64,000 nucleotides of DNA from Herbaspirillum sp. GW103 (lineage in GTDB: Bacteria > Pseudomonadota > Gammaproteobacteria > Burkholderiales > Burkholderiaceae_D): the NCBI RefSeq assembly GCF_000261365.1, contig NZ_AJVC01000004.1, positions 992,001 through 1,056,000 of the forward strand. Reading direction: 5' to 3'. Within the stretch, counting starts at the first letter, position 1. Every line of letters starts with the position of its first letter. The notes under the pieces were generated by a model. That model was not told the origin of the DNA and did not search any database. It was given only the letters and a program-made list of their open reading frames with translations. Shown in pieces: positions 56,198 to 64,000 of the stretch. The position numbers were made by a program, and so were the translations under genes.

Positions 56198-57910
56198 ATG
56201 AGCTTTAAAAATCTCAACATTGGTAAGCGTTTGGGGATCGCCTTTGCATTTCTTGTGTTGGTCATCGTGGGAGTAGTGGCGCTGGCCCTTTCCCGTCTCT
56301 CTGAAATAAATCAGGCGCTAGATCACGTTGTTAATGACCGCTACAAAAAGGTAGCGATGATTAATACCATTGCTGGCAATACAGACGACATCGCGCGTTC
56401 GATCTTGACAAGATTCGTATCGACCAGTCAGGAAGAGATCGCAAGCGAAATAGCAGAAGCAAATAAGCTTGTTGCTGAAAACAATGAGCTCTATCAAAAG
56501 CTCACTTCACTCATCATCCGACCAAAAGCGAAGAGCCAGCTTGACAAAGTAATTCAGTCGCGCAATGAATACACCTCGGTGATGAACGAGGTTGTTCGGC
56601 TACAGGAGCTCGGTCAGCGTGAGAATGCTTCAGAATTGCTTAGAACAAAAATGAAGCCACTCCAAAGAAAATACATTCAGGAACTGGATCGACTGTCCGA
56701 CACGCAGCAGGAATTAATGAATGAGTCGGTAGCGGAGGCGAACCAAGATTATGAGAGTACGCGCCTCATCATGGTCTTCAGTGGGCTAGCAGCAGCTACC
56801 CTGGCTGCACTTATCGCTTTTTATATTTCCCGTGGCATAACAGTCCCATTGAATCGAGCAGTGTCTGTCGCCGAACAAGTGGCAGCGGGGGATCTCACTG
56901 CAGAGATAAAACAGTCTCAGAAAGATGAGACAGGCCGTCTACTCCAGGCGTTGGCTATGATGAATCAGAAGCTAAAGGACATCGTTAAAGAAGTCCGACA
57001 CGGAACAGATGCGATGGTCACGGCTTCAAGTCAGATTGCTACCGGTAATCTGGATCTATCCTCCCGCACTGAAGAGCAAGCTAGCTCACTCGAAGAAACC
57101 GCTTCTTCAATGGAGGAATTAACGTCGACGGTAAAGCAAAACGCAGAGCATTCACGGAATGCCAGCACACTTGCATCGCGCTCATCGCAGATAGCTCAAC
57201 AAGGCGGAGATGTGGTCGCCAAGGTGGTTCAGACCATGAGCTCCATCAATGAGTCGTCAAACAAGATCGTCGATATAATTTCTGTGATCGATAGCATCGC
57301 ATTCCAAACAAATATTCTTGCCCTGAATGCCGCGGTGGAAGCTGCGAGAGCTGGAGAGCAAGGCCGTGGTTTTGCCGTTGTTGCATCCGAGGTCCGTGTA
57401 TTGGCGCAGCGCTCCGCTACTGCTGCAAAGGAGATTAAAGAACTGATTCAGAACTCAGTAGACAAGGTCAATTCGGGTACTCAATTGGTTGCGGAAGCGG
57501 GGCAGACAATGACCGAAGTGGTGGCAAGCATCCAGCAGGTCACCAATATCGTTACCGAGATTTCAGATGCAACGCGGGAGCAGAGCGACGGCATTGAACA
57601 GGTCAATCAGGCCGTCATGCAGATGGATCAGGTAACTCAACAAAATGCGGCCCTCGTAGAGGAAGCCGCCGCAGCTGCACAGTCTATGCAAGATCAGGCC
57701 CAACGCTTATCGAAGGTGGTCAGTGTGTTCCGTATTGATCAGTCGGATCGTTCTCACGCGCAGACATCCCCGAGCGCAGTGGCCGCTCCCATCGCTCGTG
57801 GTGCCATGGCGCAGCAAGAGCCGATGAAAGAGGTGGTAAAGAGCACGCAGATACTTCCAGCTCCGATAGCAAAGAAGAAGGAGCATGAAGAGGATTGGGA
57901 GACCTTCTAA
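56198..57910 (+). CDS. Methyl-accepting chemotaxis protein inserted in the tail gene cluster
   Basis: A 570-residue receptor: membrane segments at about 10-32 and 190-212, a periplasmic four-helix-bundle sensor between them, HAMP (about 212-265), methylation helices (EEQASSLEETASSMEELTS) and the signalling tip [15 protein letters not shown]. The C-terminus ends DWETF, like the NWETF CheR/CheB tether of Tsr and Tar, so it can be a fully adapting receptor. It has its own leader (149 bp with a hairpin at 56149-56174 and GGGGG before ATG) and lower GC than its neighbours. It lies between S and V, so it is a phage moron that may alter host taxis (inference). Confidence 0.92.
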   Translation: MSFKNLNIGKRLGIAFAFLVLVIVGVVALALSRLSEINQALDHVVNDRYKKVAMINTIAGNTDDIARSILTRFVSTSQEEIASEIAEANKLVAENNELYQKLTSLIIRPKAKSQLDKVIQSRNEYTSVMNEVVRLQELGQRENASELLRTKMKPLQRKYIQELDRLSDTQQELMNESVAEANQDYESTRLIMVFSGLAAATLAALIAFYISRGITVPLNRAVSVAEQVAAGDLTAEIKQSQKDETGRLLQALAMMNQKLKDIVKEVRHGTDAMVTASSQIATGNLDLSSRTEEQASSLEETASSMEELTSTVKQNAEHSRNASTLASRSSQIAQQGGDVVAKVVQTMSSINESSNKIVDIISVIDSIAFQTNILALNAAVEAARAGEQGRGFAVVASEVRVLAQRSATAAKEIKELIQNSVDKVNSGTQLVAEAGQTMTEVVASIQQVTNIVTEISDATREQSDGIEQVNQAVMQMDQVTQQNAALVEEAAAAAQSMQDQAQRLSKVVSVFRIDQSDRSHAQTSPSAVAAPIARGAMAQQEPMKEVVKSTQILPAPIAKKKEHEEDWETF

Positions 57911-58017
57911 TTCGTGAAGGTCATTTACCCCCTTCGATTCTTCTATGATAGTTAAATAGGGCGTTATCAACCCGCCGGACCGTGCCTTCCCACGCGCGAT
58001 CCGGCAACATGGGTTGC

Positions 58018-58662
58018 ATGACGCCCGACCTCTCCGAACTCGTTCGCACCATCCCCAATTTGATCCGCACCGGCAAGATTGCCGAGATCAATGCGGACAA
58101 GGTGCGCGTGCGCTTATCCCCTTCGCTGCTGACCACCTGGCTGCAGTGGATCGCGCTGCGCGCTGGTGATGTCATCGACTGGTGTCCGCCGTCCATCGGA
58201 GAGCAGGTCATCGTCTTTTCGCCCAATGGCGACCTGACCCAAGGCAAAGTGCTGGCCGGCCTGTTCTCGGCCGATTCCCCAGCGCCGCAAACCTCCCTCA
58301 ACATCCGTTCCATCCACTACCCAGACGGCGCCGTAGTGCTCTACGACTTCGGCAAGCACTCGCTGTCAGCGATCCTGCCGGCTGGTAGCTCGGCCCTAGT
58401 AAAAGCCGATGCGGTGACCGCCGACGCGCCGCAGACAACCTGCACCGGTGACGTGACCATCAAGGGAAATCTGCTTGTGGAAGGCTTCAGCGCGCTGAAC
58501 AACGGCGCCAAGGTCCTGGGCGGCGACGGCGGCGCAGCGATGGTCATCGAAGGTGACGTGACGGCCACCGGCGACATCAAGGCGGGCGATATCAGCTTGC
58601 GCAATCACCCGCACGGCGAGGTCATGCGCGGCGATGAGAAGTCGGGAGCGCCGCTGCCATGA
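58018..58662 (+). CDS. V: Baseplate spike protein (P2 gpV)
   Basis: A 214-residue protein. The start at 58018 (MTPDLSELVRTIPNLIRTG) aligns with P2 gpV; upstream starts add a non-homologous leader. It has an OB fold (WLQWIALRAGD, PSIGEQVIVFSP) and a repetitive beta-helix toward the C-terminus (VTIKGNLLVEG, VIEGDVTATGDIKAGDIS), ending with NHPHGEV, the motif that places metal at the spike apex. It pierces the outer membrane and is the phage counterpart of VgrG. Confidence 0.92.
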   Translation: MTPDLSELVRTIPNLIRTGKIAEINADKVRVRLSPSLLTTWLQWIALRAGDVIDWCPPSIGEQVIVFSPNGDLTQGKVLAGLFSADSPAPQTSLNIRSIHYPDGAVVLYDFGKHSLSAILPAGSSALVKADAVTADAPQTTCTGDVTIKGNLLVEGFSALNNGAKVLGGDGGAAMVIEGDVTATGDIKAGDISLRNHPHGEVMRGDEKSGAPLP

Positions 58663-59003
58663 TCGCTATGAACGCCTCCACCGGAAGCAGTATGTCGCTG
58701 CTGGACCACATTCGCCAGTCCGTGCGCGACATCCTCTTAACGCCGCTGGGCACCCGTATCTACCGCCGCGCGTATGGATCGGAAATCCCGGAGCTGATCG
58801 ATCAGCCCCTGAATGGCGTGACTGTGCTGCGCATCTATGCCGCCGTGGCTTACCGCCTGGCCCTGTGGGAACCGCGCATCTCGTTGTCGTCGGTGACTCT
58901 AAATCGTGACGCAAGCGGCGCAGTCTCTGTTGTCCTGCAGGGAGTCACGAACGGGACGGCTGTCGAATTTTCCGTGCAGGTACGTGAAGGGGCAGCGCAA
59001 TGA
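58659..59003 (+). CDS. W: Baseplate protein (P2 gpW)
   Basis: A 114-residue gp25-like wedge protein with SLLDHIRQSVRDILLTPLGTR and REYGS-like RRAYGSEIPELIDQP. It belongs to the same superfamily as the T6SS TssE at 18676. The 4-base overlaps with V and J show coupling. Confidence 0.92.
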   Translation: MIAMNASTGSSMSLLDHIRQSVRDILLTPLGTRIYRRAYGSEIPELIDQPLNGVTVLRIYAAVAYRLALWEPRISLSSVTLNRDASGAVSVVLQGVTNGTAVEFSVQVREGAAQ

Positions 59004-59923
59004 GTTCGCCTATCGACCTTTCTCTACTGCCAGCACCGCAAGTGCTGGAAACCCTGGACTTCGAGACCATCTTTGCCAATCGGAAGGCGGCCGTCTTGGC
59101 GCTGCTACCCGAGGATGAGCGCGAAGCTGCAGCCAATGTGCTGTCTCTGGAATCCGAGCCGGCGACCAAGCTCCTCCAGGAAAACGCCTATCAGGAGCTG
59201 TTGCTGCGCAACCGCGTCAACGATGCCGCCAAGGCAGTCATGTTGTCGTTTGCCATCGGATCAGACCTCGACCAGATCGGCGCCAATACCAACGTCAAGC
59301 GCCTGGTATTGATCGAGGCTGGTCCGGACGCCTCGCCACCGGTGGCTGAGGTATTGGAAGGCGACGATGCGTACCGCCTGCGCATTCAGGAAGCGCCTGA
59401 CGCGCTTTCGACGGCTGGCCCGCGCAATGCCTATGAATTTCATGCGCGCAGTGCCGATGGTCGCGTACTGGATGCACGCGCCGTCAGCCCTGCCCCATGT
59501 GAAGTCGTGGTGGCGGTCCTGGCGAACTCGGATGACTGGCAGGCGCCGGCCGATCTGCTGCAGACCGTCGATGCCGCGCTGTCGGCCGAGGACATCCGCC
59601 CGCTTGGCGATCTGGTCTCGGTGGTGCAAGGCCAAGTCACAGACTACGAGTTGGAAGCCGTGGTGTATGTCGAGAAAGGCCCCGAGGCGCCTATCGCCCT
59701 CAATGCCGCTCGGGCAAATGCTGCCGCTATCTCCAAGCCGCTGCGCCCGCTCGGCTACAGCGTCTACCGCAATGCCTACGTGGCCGCGCTGAAGGTCGAG
59801 GGCGTGCGCAATGTCTTCGTGAAGTCACCAGCCACCGATATTCTTTGCGGGCGTACGCAGGCGGCGCGCTGCACTGGCATCAACATCACCGCCGAGGTAC
59901 TGGAAGAGGTGGACGATGTATAA
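59000..59923 (+). CDS. J: Baseplate protein (P2 gpJ)
   Basis: A 307-residue gpJ-like wedge protein. Landmarks: ETIFANRKAAVLALLP near residue 22, RNRVNDAAKAVMLSFAIGSDLDQ near 75 and EAPDALSTAGPRNAYEFHA near 130. It joins W in the baseplate wedge. The 3' end overlaps I by 8 bp. Full length. Confidence 0.92.
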   Translation: MSSPIDLSLLPAPQVLETLDFETIFANRKAAVLALLPEDEREAAANVLSLESEPATKLLQENAYQELLLRNRVNDAAKAVMLSFAIGSDLDQIGANTNVKRLVLIEAGPDASPPVAEVLEGDDAYRLRIQEAPDALSTAGPRNAYEFHARSADGRVLDARAVSPAPCEVVVAVLANSDDWQAPADLLQTVDAALSAEDIRPLGDLVSVVQGQVTDYELEAVVYVEKGPEAPIALNAARANAAAISKPLRPLGYSVYRNAYVAALKVEGVRNVFVKSPATDILCGRTQAARCTGINITAEVLEEVDDV

Positions 59924-60545
59924 CCCGGTCCCGACCTTGCCACCGAACACCACGCCCCTGGAGCGGGCACTTGCGCGTGCCTGCGCCGCCCTGGCCGACA
60001 CGCCGGTGCCTATTCGCGACCTGTGGAACCCGGACCGCTGCCCGGTAAATCTGCTGCCCTTTCTGGCCTGGTCCTTCTCGGTGGACCGCTGGGACGATTC
60101 CTGGCCCGAGTCTGTCAAGCGCGGCACCATCAAGGCCAGCCGCTACATTCACCAGCACAAGGGCACTATCGCTGCCGTGCGCGGCGTCGTCGAGTCGCTT
60201 GGCTACATCATCAAAATCACCGAGTGGTGGCAGACCGAACCGCGCGGCCCACGCGGCACCTTCGCGCTCGAAGTTGGCGTGCTGGATTCGGGCATCACCG
60301 ATGAAATGTTTCTCGAAATGGAGCGGCTCATTGATGACGCCAAGCCTCTTTCCCGGCACCTCATCGGCTTGTCTCTTCATCTGGAGGTCAGGGGTAGCGC
60401 TGCTATTGCCGTCGCTGCATTCCTGGGCGACGAAACCACCGTCTACCCGTATTCCCCTGGTCCCATTGAGATACCCCTTACGCGCGGCTTCTACGCCTGC
60501 GCGCACATCATCGACACGATGACTGTCACCGCACGCACTAACTGA
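59916..60545 (+). CDS. I: Tail protein (P2 gpI)
   Basis: A 209-residue gpI-like protein starting MYNPVPTLPPNTTPLERAL, with DLWNPDRCPVNLLPFLAWSFSVD and the IHQHKGTIAAVRGVVESLG element. It links the baseplate to the tail fibre. Located between J and the fibre gene H, as in P2. Confidence 0.92.
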   Translation: MYNPVPTLPPNTTPLERALARACAALADTPVPIRDLWNPDRCPVNLLPFLAWSFSVDRWDDSWPESVKRGTIKASRYIHQHKGTIAAVRGVVESLGYIIKITEWWQTEPRGPRGTFALEVGVLDSGITDEMFLEMERLIDDAKPLSRHLIGLSLHLEVRGSAAIAVAAFLGDETTVYPYSPGPIEIPLTRGFYACAHIIDTMTVTARTN

Positions 60546-60552
60546 GGAAGAA

Positions 60553-62331
60553 ATGGCACAGAATTTCTATTGCATCCTGACCGCCGTGGGCGAGGCCAAG
60601 GACGCTAACGCTAAGGCCCTGGGCATTGCGCTGCGATTCACGCACATGGCCGTTGGAGATGGCGGGGGCGTAGTTCCTACGCCTGACCGAACGCGCACGA
60701 AACTCATCGGTCAGCAGTACAAAGCCCAGTTGAATCAACTCTCCCTCGACCCCATCAACAGCAATCAGGTGATCGCTGAACTCGTCATTCCCGAGAAGGA
60801 AGGTGGCTGGTGGATGCGTGAACTGGGTCTGTATGACGAAGACGGCGACCTGATCGCCTATGGCAACTGTCCGCCGACCTACAAGCCCCAACTCGCCGAA
60901 GGATCCGGCCGCACTCAGGTTGTGCGTATGGTCATCATCATGACCAGCGCGGGCACTGTCGAGCTGAAAATTGATCCTAGCGTGGTACTGGCTACCCGCA
61001 GCTATCTTGAAAGCTACGCAGCGCAGAAACTGCATACGCACAGTCCTGCCGACGTCATCCCCGGCGGCCTGGTCGGGCAAGTCCTGCGCAAGAAGACGAA
61101 TGCAAGTGGCGATATCGAATGGGTAGACCTGACCGCCGGTGTAAAGATCAACGTCAACACGGTGGAAGAATCACAGACCCTGGTGGCCGGCCAAACCGTG
61201 GTAGATGTCACGAAGGTCACCACCAACGGGATGGTCGCCTTCATCGGCGGCGCGCGCCTCGACAAGGATGTTGATTTCACCGTCAACAGCATCAGTCGCT
61301 TTACGCTGGCGAAAGCCTGGCCGAAGGGAACGCGCATCACCATCGCGCAGAACGAAACAGCCGGTACCGTTATTAATCCGCTGGACGCCAGTAAGAACCT
61401 ACAAGACGTCGCCGATGCCTCCACCGCTCGCAAGAACATTGGGGCGGCGGCGGCCCTCACGGGAGTTCCCCTCATGTGGCCGACCTTGGATTGCCCAGCC
61501 TGGGCGCTGGTGCGTGATGGCAGTGCCTACCCGCGCACCACTTATCCCGGCCTGTTCAATATCCTCGCGCCAGTTCGAATCGGGACCATTACACAGGATG
61601 CAGGCGGCGCCATCGTCAGCGGCCTTTCTCGCACAGCTGACCTGTGGGTAGGGATGCCCTTCGAGCACGATACCGTGCCGACGGGGACCACCGTCAAGAG
61701 CATTGATTCTGCAAATCAGGTCACTTTGTCTGCGAACGCGACCGCTACCACCGCGAACGCTGCAGGCCGCTTCTTCCTTCACGGTTACGGCAATGGCGGC
61801 GGCGCGACTACGTTCGGAATCATGGATGATCGCGGGCTGTTTGAGCGCGCACTAGATCAGGGTGTCCGTGGCTACGAAAAGACCACCGTAACGGCGACCC
61901 ACGCAGCAGGTTCCAACGTACTGACTGGCATGAGCACCACGCGAGGCATGTATATCGGGCAGACGGTTTGGTCTACCGCTCTGGGCGGCGCGGGGGCTAC
62001 CGTAACGGCCATCCTTTCCGCAACCTCCGTCCGAGTATCGGCCAATGCGTCTTCAGCCGGTGCGATGGACCTCGTTCTGACGGGCGGGCAGATTGGCAAT
62101 GAACGCGCCGATACCCTCCAGGGCCACTTTCACCAGAACACTACCAATTCCGGTAAGGGCTACACGCCTGGCAGCACGATAAACGACTACCTCAACCCAG
62201 CGCTGGCAGTGGCAACCGCGTCAGCAAACGGTATCGGCCAAGCAATTTCCGACGGAGTGAACGGCACCGCACGCATCGGCTCGGAAACGCGCGGCCGCTT
62301 CCGCAATTACCTCCCCATCATTGCCTACTGA
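60553..62331 (+). CDS. H: Tail fibre protein (P2 gpH-like)
   Basis: A 592-residue fibre. The N-terminal 150 residues are the conserved attachment domain (FTHMAVGDGGG, ELVIPEKEGGWWMRELGLYD). Then come a short repeat region (INPLDASKNLQDVADASTARKNIG in part) and a tail-collar-like segment (WPTLDCPAWALVRDGSAYPRTTYPGLF). The C-terminal part is Gly/Ala/Thr-rich with two similar THAAGSNVLTG/ANATATT units, ending GRFRNYLPIIAY. The fibre tip decides host range. Confidence 0.88.
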   Translation: MAQNFYCILTAVGEAKDANAKALGIALRFTHMAVGDGGGVVPTPDRTRTKLIGQQYKAQLNQLSLDPINSNQVIAELVIPEKEGGWWMRELGLYDEDGDLIAYGNCPPTYKPQLAEGSGRTQVVRMVIIMTSAGTVELKIDPSVVLATRSYLESYAAQKLHTHSPADVIPGGLVGQVLRKKTNASGDIEWVDLTAGVKINVNTVEESQTLVAGQTVVDVTKVTTNGMVAFIGGARLDKDVDFTVNSISRFTLAKAWPKGTRITIAQNETAGTVINPLDASKNLQDVADASTARKNIGAAAALTGVPLMWPTLDCPAWALVRDGSAYPRTTYPGLFNILAPVRIGTITQDAGGAIVSGLSRTADLWVGMPFEHDTVPTGTTVKSIDSANQVTLSANATATTANAAGRFFLHGYGNGGGATTFGIMDDRGLFERALDQGVRGYEKTTVTATHAAGSNVLTGMSTTRGMYIGQTVWSTALGGAGATVTAILSATSVRVSANASSAGAMDLVLTGGQIGNERADTLQGHFHQNTTNSGKGYTPGSTINDYLNPALAVATASANGIGQAISDGVNGTARIGSETRGRFRNYLPIIAY

Positions 62332-62336
62332 TCGCC

Positions 62337-62867
62337 ATGAAAATCTTTCACTACAGCAACGATACCGGTGAACTGATCGAGGCGGATATCGCCCGTGAAG
62401 ACCCGTTGCTTCCAGGCCAGTACCGCTTACCGGCATTCGCCACCATCGATACCCCTCCGGGCTTTGTGAATCCCGGCTATGTACTGGCTTACCTGGACGA
62501 AGGCGGCACCGCACCGCCCGACTACCGCGCCGGTGCGTGGCGTGAGGTTCCCGATTATCGGGGGGCCTACTGGCGGACCGATACGGGCCAGCCAGAGGTA
62601 TTAACCCGGCTGGGCATGACGCCTCAGGAGGCTGGCTTGACTGATCAGGCACCGCCGAAATTCAGCAAGTGGAATGGGCAGGCATGGGAGGTGGATCAAT
62701 CTGCCGCGAAGGCCGCCCACAACTCGGCCATCGCTGCGCAGATTGCAGCCATCGAGCAACAGGAACAGCCGGCCGCGCAGCGCACATTCGCCCTTGACGG
62801 TGATCCCTCTGCGCTGCGGGCCATCCAGCAAAAGATTGACGCGCTTCAAGCGCAGATCCTGGAGTAA
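62337..62867 (+). CDS. Tail fibre assembly-like protein
   Basis: A 176-residue protein beginning MKIFHYSNDTGELIE, with PGQYRLPAFATIDTPP and the RTDTGQPEVLTRLG segment, ending in a helical tail (QRTFALDGDPSALRAIQQKI). The layout resembles fibre chaperones/gpG-type proteins that follow H in P2-like phages. It lies 6 bp after H. Confidence 0.65.
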   Translation: MKIFHYSNDTGELIEADIAREDPLLPGQYRLPAFATIDTPPGFVNPGYVLAYLDEGGTAPPDYRAGAWREVPDYRGAYWRTDTGQPEVLTRLGMTPQEAGLTDQAPPKFSKWNGQAWEVDQSAAKAAHNSAIAAQIAAIEQQEQPAAQRTFALDGDPSALRAIQQKIDALQAQILE

Positions 62868-62872
62868 CGCAC

Positions 62873-63472
62873 ATGAGCCAATTGGCAGACAACATCATCA
62901 CCGGCCCCCTGGTATGCCAGGCCATTCCAACCGAGAAGGCAGCAGCACTTATCTTCGTTTCCGGCCTGGGGTGGATGGAGTGGGTGGAAATCACCGGCAC
63001 AGGCGCTTTCCAGGGATACCGCACCTTGCGCTGTGGCGCCCTGGAATGGGGGACAACTACCGCGCCTCGCTCCTATGAAGCCGATCTGGTCGGCGGGCTG
63101 GGGTCCAAGACCAGCCAGGCGTCGATATGGGCGTGGGCGCAGCAGAACGGCCATGCCGTGGCCTCGGCCACATGGACGACAAGGGTCTTCAAGTTCGCCG
63201 ATGTGGACGCGAACACATTCCGATTTCCGGACCTGCGCGGCATATTCGCCCGCTTTACGGGGACGGATGCCGATACCGGCGCCGCTGTACCTATCGGTTC
63301 CTATAAGGAAGACACCATCAAGTCGCACCAGCACGGTAGTGGTGCGGGTGGCTTCGTCGGCGGCCAGTACGCAAGTGGCGGCGCGCCCACTGGCTATTCA
63401 GCAACTGGCGCAACAGGGACTGCAGAAACCGCACCGAAACACACTTCATTTGCCCCACGAATTCACATCTGA
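62873..63472 (+). CDS. Phage tail-collar or fibre tip protein
   Basis: A 199-residue protein with a tail-collar-like middle (NTFRFPDLRGIFARFTG) followed by SHQHGSGAGGF and Gly/Ala-rich stretches ending SFAPRIHI, as in fibre tips and receptor-binding proteins. The N-terminus includes a domain with WMEWVEITGTG. It may be a second receptor-binding component or a side fibre. Exact family is uncertain. Confidence 0.6.
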   Translation: MSQLADNIITGPLVCQAIPTEKAAALIFVSGLGWMEWVEITGTGAFQGYRTLRCGALEWGTTTAPRSYEADLVGGLGSKTSQASIWAWAQQNGHAVASATWTTRVFKFADVDANTFRFPDLRGIFARFTGTDADTGAAVPIGSYKEDTIKSHQHGSGAGGFVGGQYASGGAPTGYSATGATGTAETAPKHTSFAPRIHI

Positions 63473-63474
63473 CC

Positions 63475-63753
63475 ATGCCACCCATTACTTGCTACCAGAC
63501 TGACGATAGCGGCCTCTTTCTCCACGTAGTAGCCGCTTATCCATTCCCTACGGAAGAGCGGATCAACGTGCCATTCCAGGCAGTACAGATCGCGCTGCCG
63601 GAAATCCCGGAAGGCCACCGCGCCCGCTGGGTCTCCCCGCTCAAGCCCGTGGAACCCAACTACGACACCGTGGGCGAATGGGTCATCGAAGAAATTCCGG
63701 TGCCGCCTGAACCGACAGAAGAGCCGGCCACCGAATCCCCGGCGCAAGCCTAA
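63475..63753 (+). CDS. Small tail-associated protein (92 aa)
   Basis: A 92-residue protein beginning [15 protein letters not shown], with a W-rich core ([19 protein letters not shown]) and a Pro/Glu-rich end. It follows the collar-type gene by 2 bp. Proteins of this style accompany fibre genes as assembly factors; the role is inferred. Confidence 0.5.
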   Translation: MPPITCYQTDDSGLFLHVVAAYPFPTEERINVPFQAVQIALPEIPEGHRARWVSPLKPVEPNYDTVGEWVIEEIPVPPEPTEEPATESPAQA

Positions 63754-63778
63754 TCTGTATTCACTAGGAGCTATCAAT

Positions 63779-64000
63779 ATGGCAGCCGATTACCACCATG
63801 GCGTGCGCGTCATCGAAATCAACGAAGGCACGCGCCCCATCCGTACCATTTCCACGGCCGTCATTGGCGTCATCGTCACGGCCGACGATGCAGACGCGAC
63901 CGCCTTTCCCCTGGACACCGCCGTCCTGATTACCAATGTCGAGGCCGCGCAGGCCAAGGCTGGCCAGAGCGGCACCATGCGCCGCGTGCTGGAAGCTATT
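63779..64000 (+). CDS. FI: Tail sheath protein (P2 gpFI), partial
   Basis: The first 74 codons of a P2-type sheath protein: [21 protein letters not shown], then [15 protein letters not shown]. The start at 63779 has AGGAG ten bases upstream. The gene runs off the right edge. The sheath contracts to drive the tail tube and is the phage counterpart of TssB/TssC. Confidence 0.88.
   Translation, partial: MAADYHHGVRVIEINEGTRPIRTISTAVIGVIVTADDADATAFPLDTAVLITNVEAAQAKAGQSGTMRRVLEAI

Overview
The window reads as chromosomal DNA of a high-GC betaproteobacterium, most likely Burkholderiales/Oxalobacteraceae (Herbaspirillum-like). This is inferred from the type VI secretion (T6SS) gene order, the fused OsmC-YcaO protein, the BTH_I2691/VasX-type effector and the P2-like prophage; no species marker is present.

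Layout. (1) 0.1-3.5 kb: four tandem paralogous genes that look like T6SS immunity proteins, bracketed by two remnants of the same IS3-type transposase sequence. (2) 3.5-13 kb, minus strand: a VgrG, a DUF4123 adaptor, a 1,074-residue VasX-like membrane effector and two DUF6708-like membrane proteins (the second frameshifted), followed by scars of a further effector/DUF6708 pair. (3) 13-25.8 kb: the T6SS core, as a minus-strand block clpV-tssG-tssF-tssE-hcp-tssC-tssB-TPR lipoprotein and a divergent plus-strand block tssJ-tssK-tssL. tssM, tssA, tagF and a PAAR gene are not in the window. (4) 25.8-40.2 kb: a mosaic effector/immunity island with a vgrG whose 3' end is frameshifted at a recombination junction, a toxin and its Imm71/72-like immunity gene, a 5'-truncated second vgrG, a DUF2515-like candidate effector, three tandem lipoprotein paralogues (the third frameshifted), remnants of two other toxins, and two more immunity-like genes. 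(5) 37.4-42.6 kb: an intact OsmC-YcaO gene, plus a diverged duplicate of its 3' end with a terminator on the far side of the last immunity genes. (6) 42.9-64 kb: a P2-like prophage next to a 3' fragment of tRNA-Thr(TGT), which I read as its attachment site. Structural genes follow the P2 order (Q, P / O, N, M, L, X, holin, endolysin, Rz/Rz1, R, S, V, W, J, I, H, tail-fibre accessories, FI) and run off the right edge. Two methyl-accepting chemotaxis receptor genes lie in the prophage region, one of them inside the tail gene series between S and V.

How it works together. TssB/C sheath, Hcp tube, TssE/F/G/K baseplate, TssJ/L membrane components and ClpV recycling form the injection machine. The VgrG spikes carry cargo (VasX-like pore former via DUF4123; downstream toxins via C-terminal VgrG extensions), and the adjacent immunity genes protect the cell and its kin. 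The many truncated vgrG, effector and immunity pieces show repeated cargo exchange that leaves orphan immunity genes behind. No CRISPR array or complete insertion sequence was seen.
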